NCBI GenBank assembly: GCA_027002315.1
Contig: JALWZV010000071.1
Span: forward strand, 1 to 11,611
Reading direction: 5' to 3'
Length of the DNA: 11,611 bases
Source: Candidatus Roizmanbacteria bacterium
GTDB lineage: Bacteria > Patescibacteriota > Microgenomatia > UBA1406 > GWC2-37-13
How positions within the stretch are numbered: the first letter of the stretch is position 1; every line of letters begins with the position of its first letter. This document shows positions 7,519 through 11,611 of the stretch, piece after piece. The notes below the pieces were generated by a model that was given only the letters and a program-made list of their open reading frames with translations, ran no database searches and had not been told where the DNA came from. A program made the position numbers and the translations under genes.

Positions 7519-8337
7519 TTATTTTTTAATTAATATAGGCAACCTAGCTTTGCCTTTATTTTCAACTAGCGCTATCTCGGTTGCAACGTAAAGACCAAGC
7601 ACTAAAAGCTCAGTTTCTCTTACATCAATTCCAAGCGCCTCTGCCTCAGCCTGCACTCTCCACATATCAAGATTAAACGCAGGAAGCTCCTGTGCTTTGT
7701 CTGTGTCGAGTGTTGTCCCGTCAACATAGTTAACAACAGCCGCTTTTTCTCCATGTCCTCCTTGCAATACTTGATAGGCAACGTCTTTTTCTTTTTTTAA
7801 TCTTCCTATTATCTCATGCCCTTCAGGGATATTATTACTAACATCAATCTCGTTCAATCTCCCGATGATTTTATCCCACTTTGTTTTATCATCCTCTGTT
7901 ACTAGGCCGGAGCTTTCAAGTACGCCCCATATTTCGTCTGTGTGATTTTGCCTTAAGTGTTCTATTACTTTTCTTAAATTGTCGCCAAATCCACATCCTG
8001 AAGATTTTCCTTCTTTTGCATGATTGTCTCCATGAAGACCTAATCCGAAACCTTTTTCTCTTAACACATTAAATACTTGAACTCCTGTGTCTATAAATCC
8101 CTTTTCTTTGTATACGGGTGCGCTATTTTCTTCACCTAAAACATAATAGACAACAACAGAGTTAAGACTTCCTCCAAGCATCTGAGGGTACGCTCCTTTT
8201 ATATTTTTACCTTCGTGTGACTTGATTGGGCCTTTTCTTCCATCAACGCAGAATACGTAAGATTGTTTAGGTTGTTCTAGTTTTGCAAAAGGAAATATAT
8301 TGATAGTAAGCTTTTTTGTTAAATGACTATTCTGCAT
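7519..8337 (-). CDS. Cadmium/zeta-class carbonic anhydrase-like protein
   Basis: A soluble 272-residue protein without signal peptide or membrane helix. Numbered from the ATG at 8337, it has CVDGR at 30-34, a Gly-rich MLGGS at 53-57, LHGDNHA...SGCGF from 101 to 117, GGHGEK near 195-200, then VNYVDGTTLD, an LDMW and a final helix and strand ending LPILI. The same order of elements (CVDGR, MPGG, VHGDH..GCGF, HHGSHEEK, SGMTLE, a Trp, final KIVI) is what I recall for the diatom cadmium carbonic anhydrase CDCA1. On that alignment the metal ligands would be Cys30, His102 and Cys115, with Asp32-Arg34 as the supporting dyad. Differences: His to Cys spacing is 13 instead of 10, and the segment after GCGF is longer. 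Family membership is likely; CO2 hydration activity and metal are inference. An upstream in-frame TTG (8358) would add seven residues. It lies between rmlD and ugd. Confidence 0.75.
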   Translation of the reverse strand: MQNSHLTKKLTINIFPFAKLEQPKQSYVFCVDGRKGPIKSHEGKNIKGAYPQMLGGSLNSVVVYYVLGEENSAPVYKEKGFIDTGVQVFNVLREKGFGLGLHGDNHAKEGKSSGCGFGDNLRKVIEHLRQNHTDEIWGVLESSGLVTEDDKTKWDKIIGRLNEIDVSNNIPEGHEIIGRLKKEKDVAYQVLQGGHGEKAAVVNYVDGTTLDTDKAQELPAFNLDMWRVQAEAEALGIDVRETELLVLGLYVATEIALVENKGKARLPILIKK

Positions 8338-8370
8338 CTTAGTGTAGTGAATTAACAATGATTAATTTTA

Positions 8371-9204
8371 TTAAACAAGCTCAATTTTAACTGAGGACAA
8401 CATTTTTTTCAAATCCTTGTGTTTTGTGATTATTTTTGACCACTGAGGTCTTGGAGCTCTGCCTTTAATGTATTCTTGAAAGCTAATGGGTTTGATTAGT
8501 TGTGTGTTAACATCGTATTTTTTAGCTATTTTTAGACCAAACTCGTAAGGAGAGTAAGATTTTAGTCCAACAAGGTGATATATGTTAGGCTGGTAGTTTT
8601 TTATTAAGTACTCTAAGCCAGCGATAATGTATGTTATGGGAGTTGGAGTAAATAAGGAATCGGTAATCATTGTCAGAGTCTTTCCTTGTTCAAGCAACTC
8701 TTTTATTTTCAGAGCAAAGCTTTTTTTGAGCGAAGGGGAGTATCCATAAGGGTATGATAATCTAACTATCATCGCGTTATCTTTTACTATTTTTTCTCCA
8801 GCATACTTTGTTTTTCCGTACCATCCTAATGGATTTGGCTGAGAGCTTTCTGTAAACGGCATGTTTTCTTTTTTACTGTCAAAAACAAAGTCGGTGGAGA
8901 TGTAAATAAGTTTTTTACCTAGATTTTGTGTAACATCAAAGATATTTTTTGTTCCCTCGACATTAATTTTATAGACTAGGTCTTTTTGTTCCTCAGCCTT
9001 GTCAACATTGGTGTAAGCTGCTAAATGAAGAAAAACATCAAAATCAATTTTCGATAAGTATTCCTGCGTTTTGCTTTTATCAGTAATATCGAACTCTTGT
9101 TTGTCAAGAGGGTATATCTTGAATTTATCTTTCCATTCTTGGACAAGTCTTGATCCAATCATTCCCCGTGCTCCTGATATTGCTACTTTTATCTTAGCTT
9201 CCAT
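8371..9204 (-). CDS. rmlD: dTDP-4-dehydrorhamnose reductase
   Basis: Catalyses the last, NAD(P)H-dependent step of dTDP-L-rhamnose synthesis. From the ATG at 9204 the protein has 277 residues: the nucleotide-binding GARGMIG at 11-17, HLAAYTNVDKAE at 60-71 with the family's A-A-Y-T-x-V-D-x-A-E, STDFVFD at 103-109 (usually STDYVFDG), the catalytic Tyr129/Lys133 in WYGKTKYAGE, and a substrate-binding C-terminal part with RAPRPQWS. A TTG at 9222 would add six residues, but the ATG gives a normal N-terminus and the TTG falls inside the palindrome of the spacer. It is the first gene of the minus-strand sugar run and is divergent from rmlB, the second enzyme of the same pathway, with 45 bases between the two starts. 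Some RmlD-like reductases act in other deoxysugar routes, which remains possible. Confidence 0.88.
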   Translation of the reverse strand: MEAKIKVAISGARGMIGSRLVQEWKDKFKIYPLDKQEFDITDKSKTQEYLSKIDFDVFLHLAAYTNVDKAEEQKDLVYKINVEGTKNIFDVTQNLGKKLIYISTDFVFDSKKENMPFTESSQPNPLGWYGKTKYAGEKIVKDNAMIVRLSYPYGYSPSLKKSFALKIKELLEQGKTLTMITDSLFTPTPITYIIAGLEYLIKNYQPNIYHLVGLKSYSPYEFGLKIAKKYDVNTQLIKPISFQEYIKGRAPRPQWSKIITKHKDLKKMLSSVKIELV

Positions 9205-9212
9205 ACGTAATG

Positions 9213-9238
9213 ATTTTAGCAAATCACTTTGCTAAAAT
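9213..9238. promoter_or_regulatory. Perfect 11-bp inverted repeat with back-to-back -10-like boxes (rmlD/rmlB)
   Basis: ATTTTAGCAAA (9213-9223), the spacer TCAC (9224-9227), and the exact reverse complement TTTGCTAAAAT (9228-9238) fill most of the 45-base gap between the rmlD and rmlB starts. Each arm ends in TAAAAT read outward, a fair -10 hexamer: 11 bases before the rmlB ATG on the plus strand and 8 bases before the rmlD ATG on the minus strand. This fits a shared divergent promoter giving nearly leaderless transcripts, or an operator for a dimeric regulator, or both. No good -35 boxes are seen. The symmetry is plain in the sequence; the function is inferred. Confidence 0.55.
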
Positions 9239-9249
9239 ACATATAGGAT

Positions 9250-10269
9250 ATGAAAATACTTGTAACGGGTGGTGCGGGTTTTATTGGCAGCAACTTTATT
9301 CTTTATTGGCTTAAAAAACACTCTTCTGATTATGTAGTAAATCTTGATAAACTGACGTACGCAGGTAATCTGGAGAATTTAAGAGAGGTAGAGAATAACT
9401 CGCACTATAAATTTGTGAAGGGAGATATTACAGACAGACAAACGGTTGATAAAGTTATGTCTGATGTCGATATTGTGGTGCACTTTGCAGCTGAGAGTCA
9501 TGTAGACAGATCAATAATAGATGCATCTCCTTTTGTAAAGACAAATGTTGAAGGAACACATGTTTTGTTAGAGTCGGCATTAAAACACAAAATAAAGCGC
9601 TTCCATCATATATCAACAGATGAGGTTTTTGGCGCACTGCCTCTAAACACAACTGAAAAATTTAATATAAAGACCTGTTATAATCCTCACTCTCCTTACT
9701 CTGCCTCAAAAGCTGGCTCTGACCATCTGGTTCGTGCTTATCACACGACATATAAGTTACCTATAACAATCTCTAATTGCTCTAATAATTACGGTCCTTA
9801 TCAATTCCCTGAAAAGTTAATTCCTTTGGCAATAACTAATATTTTAGAGGGTAAAAAGATTCCTATATATGGCGATGGATTATATGTTAGAGACTGGTTA
9901 TATGTAGAGGATCATGTTCGGGCTATAGAGTTGATTTTACAAAAAGGTAAAGTTGGCAAAACTTACCTAATAGGAGGCTTAACTAAAGACATATCTAATT
10001 TAGATTTGATTAAGATGATAATAAAAACAATGGGCTATAATCCTGATGAGTTGATAGAGTTTGTTAAAGATAGGCCAGGGCATGATAGAAGATACGCTGT
10101 TGATTGGAGCTTAACACAGAACGAGTTAGGGTGGTCTCCTAAATATTCACTTAAGAGAGGGATAAGAGAAACTATTGAGTGGTACAAACAAAACAATAAG
10201 TGGTGGAAAAGAGTAAAAAGTGGAGAATATAAAAAGTACTACACAAAACAGTATAAAGAGAGGAGATAG
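9250..10269 (+). CDS. rmlB: dTDP-glucose 4,6-dehydratase
   Basis: Converts dTDP-glucose to dTDP-4-keto-6-deoxyglucose, the second step of dTDP-rhamnose synthesis. The 339 residues are a full-length RmlB: the NAD-binding GGAGFIG at 7-13, LDKLTYAGNLENL at 32-44, HFAAESHVDRS at 78-88, the active-site triad region STDEVFG at 122-128 (Thr123, Asp124, Glu125), the catalytic Tyr150/Lys154 in YSASKAGSDHLV, NNYGPYQFPEKLIPL, and DRPGHDRRYA near 269-278. These motifs separate it from UDP-sugar epimerases. The ATG at 9250 is preceded by AGGA only one base away, too close for a normal Shine-Dalgarno, and by a TAAAAT in the palindrome. It is transcribed away from rmlD and runs toward miaB, with 26 bases between the two 3' ends. 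Confidence 0.97.
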   Translation: MKILVTGGAGFIGSNFILYWLKKHSSDYVVNLDKLTYAGNLENLREVENNSHYKFVKGDITDRQTVDKVMSDVDIVVHFAAESHVDRSIIDASPFVKTNVEGTHVLLESALKHKIKRFHHISTDEVFGALPLNTTEKFNIKTCYNPHSPYSASKAGSDHLVRAYHTTYKLPITISNCSNNYGPYQFPEKLIPLAITNILEGKKIPIYGDGLYVRDWLYVEDHVRAIELILQKGKVGKTYLIGGLTKDISNLDLIKMIIKTMGYNPDELIEFVKDRPGHDRRYAVDWSLTQNELGWSPKYSLKRGIRETIEWYKQNNKWWKRVKSGEYKKYYTKQYKERR

Positions 10270-10284
10270 GTCAATTTTGATTCT

Positions 10285-10320
10285 TAATCCGTAGGTTAGC
10301 GTAGTCTCTTCGGTGGATTA
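10285..10320. repeat. Imperfect palindrome at the rmlB/miaB convergence
   Basis: TAATCC at 10285-10290 faces GGATTA at 10315-10320, with two wobble pairs and one further G-C extending the stem. It begins 16 bases after the rmlB stop and contains the miaB stop codon (10296-10298), so it encodes the last residues of that protein (the PPKRLR end). No T-run follows on either strand, so it is not a classic intrinsic terminator, though it could still slow convergent transcription. Its style resembles short dispersed palindromes common in such genomes; that part is from general experience, not shown within this window. Confidence 0.45.
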
Positions 10321-11573
10321 TGATGATGTAAGTTGTCATTGCGAGCCTGCCTGCGCAGGCAGGGAGTGAACGGAGTGAGCGACGTGGCAATCTCAGTTTT
10401 CTTGATTATTTTTTTGTTTATTAATTCATCCAATATTTTCCATCTTTCTTTTTTTTCTTGAGGAGAAACGTCGTCTTTAAATTTCTTTGCTGCAATTGTT
10501 AAAGGACGGGGAGAGTATCTTGCAACGTATGCTTTTTCAAATCCAACTTTTTTCGCCAGTTTAACTGTGTTTTGAAATTGTTTTTTTGTTTCGCCACAAA
10601 ATCCAACGATTATATCAGTAGTTAATCTCAAATTTCTAATTTTCCTCTTCATCTTTTTAACAAGGTCCAAATACTCTTGAGCTGTGTACCAGCGGTTCAT
10701 TTTTTTTAAAACCTCATCATCTCCAGATTGAACTGGGAGATGAATTGTTCGAGTAATATTTTTATTTCGAGCAATAACGTCAATTAGCTCATCGGAGAAA
10801 TCCCAAGGATTGCTTGATATAAAATCAACGGTCTCAAATCCCATTTTGGCGACTTCTTCTAAAAGATAAGGAAATAAAGTTGGTATGCGATATTTACCAA
10901 GATGCTTAACCATGACAGGCTTGATAACTGTATCTTGTATCTGGTATTTAGTATTTTGCGCATTTTTTGTTTGAGATTTGGAACTTAATACAATATCTGC
11001 ACCATATGAGTTTACATTTTGACCAAGTAAAGTTATTTTTTTGTAGCCTTCTTTTTTAAGCCTTTTACACTCAGCAATAATATCTTCGTAAGGACGGCTA
11101 ATCTCTCTTCCACGGCTAAAAGGAACAATGCAATAGGTACAGAAATTATTGCATCCATTAGAAATCGGCACCCATGCTTCTACAGAGCTAGTGCGCAGTG
11201 GAGCGAAGTCGAATCCTACCTCCTCAATTGGCATAAACTCATCTACAGCTGGCATAATCTCTCTTAACCGGCTTAAATATTTACCAGTTTTCTCTCTAAC
11301 AGCAACTCCAACCATACATCCTGTTACTATTATTTTAAATATCTTACCTTTCTTTAACTTCTCTTGTTTAATCTTGCTTAAGTTATTTACAAGTCCATAA
11401 ACTCTGTTTTCTGCAGATTGTCTGACCATGCAGGTATTTATAACTACGTAATTGGCATTTTTGTATGATTTGGCAGGTTTCATTCCCCGCGCCTCAAAGT
11501 AGGAAGCAACTCTTTCCGAATCAGCCACATTTTCCTGACAGCCAAATGTTTTGATAAAGTATTTTAATATCAT
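10296..11573 (-). CDS. miaB: tRNA i6A37 methylthiotransferase MiaB, TRAM domain missing and repeat-derived C-terminus
   Basis: A radical-SAM enzyme that adds a methylthio group to i6A37 of tRNAs. The 425 residues show the N-terminal UPF0004 domain with its cluster-binding Cys12 (FGCQEN), Cys48 (NTC) and Cys86 (TGC), the radical-SAM motif CNNFCTYC (Cys141, 145, 148), and the MiaB-type PVQSGDDEVLKKMNRWYT, DIIVGFCGET and YSPRP segments; these favour MiaB over RimO or MtaB. Three things are odd. Residues about 194-218 are a Ser/Lys/Gln-rich insert in the radical-SAM domain, encoded partly by heptamer repeats. Residues about 122-132 are encoded by a GC-rich repeat-like stretch. From about residue 393 the protein is translated repeat DNA (EIATSLTPF...RRQARND), and no TRAM domain, the usual tRNA-binding C-terminus, is left. 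The core looks intact, so it may still work, perhaps with weaker tRNA binding. The ATG has TATGTT 6 bases upstream. Confidence 0.9.
   Translation of the reverse strand: MILKYFIKTFGCQENVADSERVASYFEARGMKPAKSYKNANYVVINTCMVRQSAENRVYGLVNNLSKIKQEKLKKGKIFKIIVTGCMVGVAVREKTGKYLSRLREIMPAVDEFMPIEEVGFDFAPLRTSSVEAWVPISNGCNNFCTYCIVPFSRGREISRPYEDIIAECKRLKKEGYKKITLLGQNVNSYGADIVLSSKSQTKNAQNTKYQIQDTVIKPVMVKHLGKYRIPTLFPYLLEEVAKMGFETVDFISSNPWDFSDELIDVIARNKNITRTIHLPVQSGDDEVLKKMNRWYTAQEYLDLVKKMKRKIRNLRLTTDIIVGFCGETKKQFQNTVKLAKKVGFEKAYVARYSPRPLTIAAKKFKDDVSPQEKKERWKILDELINKKIIKKTEIATSLTPFTPCLRRQARNDNLHHHNPPKRLR
10334..10396. repeat. REP-like dispersed repeat with an 18-bp perfect palindrome
   Basis: The element starts TTGTCATTGCGAG and ends CGTGGCAATCTCAG, so ATTGC and GCAAT near its two ends can pair. 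In the middle CCTGCCTGC (10346-10354) meets its exact complement GCAGGCAGG (10355-10363), and then come two near-identical 9-mers, GAGTGAACG and GAGTGAGCG. It is strikingly GC-rich against its surroundings. The TCATTGCGAG...GGCAATCTC frame is a well-known kind of dispersed repeat in many bacterial genomes. Here it lies inside the 3' end of the miaB reading frame. Confidence 0.85.
10930..10957. repeat. Four degenerate 7-bp tandem repeats inside miaB
   Basis: On the plus strand four consecutive heptamers read GTATCTT, GTATCTG, GTATTTA, GTATTTT. All start with GTAT and differ only in the last three bases. On the coding strand they encode NTKYQIQDT, the core of an insert not expected in MiaB. Four units of seven bases give 28 bases, which is not a multiple of three, so the frame is kept only together with the flanking inserted sequence. 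Confidence 0.7.
11190..11213. repeat. GC-rich repeat-like stretch within miaB
   Basis: About 24 bases, roughly 60% GC, with GTGGAGCGAAGTCGAA resembling the GAGCGAAGTCGAA-type dispersed repeats found in many bacterial genomes. In the miaB frame it encodes F-D-F-A-P-L-R-T, just before the radical-SAM cysteines, using codons such as CTG and CGC that are rare in the rest of the window. It lies in an interdomain linker where extra residues would be tolerated. It could also be ordinary coding sequence that happens to be GC-rich. Confidence 0.35.
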
Positions 11574-11611
11574 AACTTAAACATAAACTCAGTTAGTTTA
11601 TTTTATTATCT

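Noticed and set aside
9455..9652. Minus-strand open frame inside rmlB
   Set aside because: It is the antisense of the conserved catalytic region of rmlB and has no recognisable protein features.
10346..10363. Intrinsic terminator for miaB
   Set aside because: The palindrome is strong, but it lies inside the reading frame and no T-run follows on the miaB strand.
10930..10957. A CRISPR array
   Set aside because: The units are 7 bases, contiguous, without spacers, and translated within miaB.
1..11611. Recoded UGA (as in some CPR lineages)
   Set aside because: Several genes end at TGA exactly where the family ends (ugd at 6182-6184, the PEGA-SH3 gene at 4134-4136), and no conserved domain continues past a TGA.

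Overview
The window looks like a chromosomal piece of an AT-rich bacterium with short genes, tight spacing, several convergent gene overlaps, no clear Shine-Dalgarno sequences and many short dispersed repeats. Together with the gene types (a short ArgRS, a PEGA-SH3 surface protein, a GT2-GtrA fusion), this suggests a Candidate Phyla Radiation (Patescibacteria) genome, perhaps of the Microgenomates group. That placement is inference from style, not from a marker gene. The standard code fits: TGA is used as a stop by several genes.

Layout: (1) Positions 1-141 are the 3' end of a plus-strand surface protein with an Ig-like domain, overlapping the end of the next gene. (2) Positions 130-3095, minus strand: argS followed by radA, both housekeeping genes. 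(3) Positions 3096-3275: a divergent spacer holding a GC-richer, hairpin-forming element. (4) Positions 3276-4136, plus strand: a membrane-anchored protein with two PEGA domains and an SH3b domain. (5) Positions 4117-9204, minus strand: a tightly packed five-gene run, in transcription order rmlD, a carbonic-anhydrase-like gene, ugd, uxs and a polyprenyl-phosphate glycosyltransferase with a GtrA membrane domain. (6) Positions 9205-9249: a 45-base divergent spacer with a perfect 11-bp inverted repeat whose arms both contain a -10-like hexamer. (7) Positions 9250-10269, plus strand: rmlB. (8) Positions 10296-11573, minus strand: a miaB gene whose C-terminus is made of dispersed repeat sequence and which lacks the TRAM domain.

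How the genes fit together: ugd and uxs would turn UDP-glucose into UDP-glucuronate and then UDP-xylose. rmlB and rmlD are two of the four dTDP-rhamnose steps (rmlA and rmlC are not here). The GT2-GtrA protein would charge a lipid carrier with sugar. Along with the PEGA-SH3 and Ig-like proteins, this is a cell-surface glycan and envelope neighbourhood.

The most striking gene is at 7519-8337. It carries the Cys-x-Asp-x-Arg, HGD...GCGF and GxHGEK-type signatures that I recognise from the cadmium (zeta-class) carbonic anhydrase of diatoms, and it sits inside a sugar-nucleotide operon. The second point of interest is miaB, whose reading frame appears to have absorbed up to four repeat-like segments.
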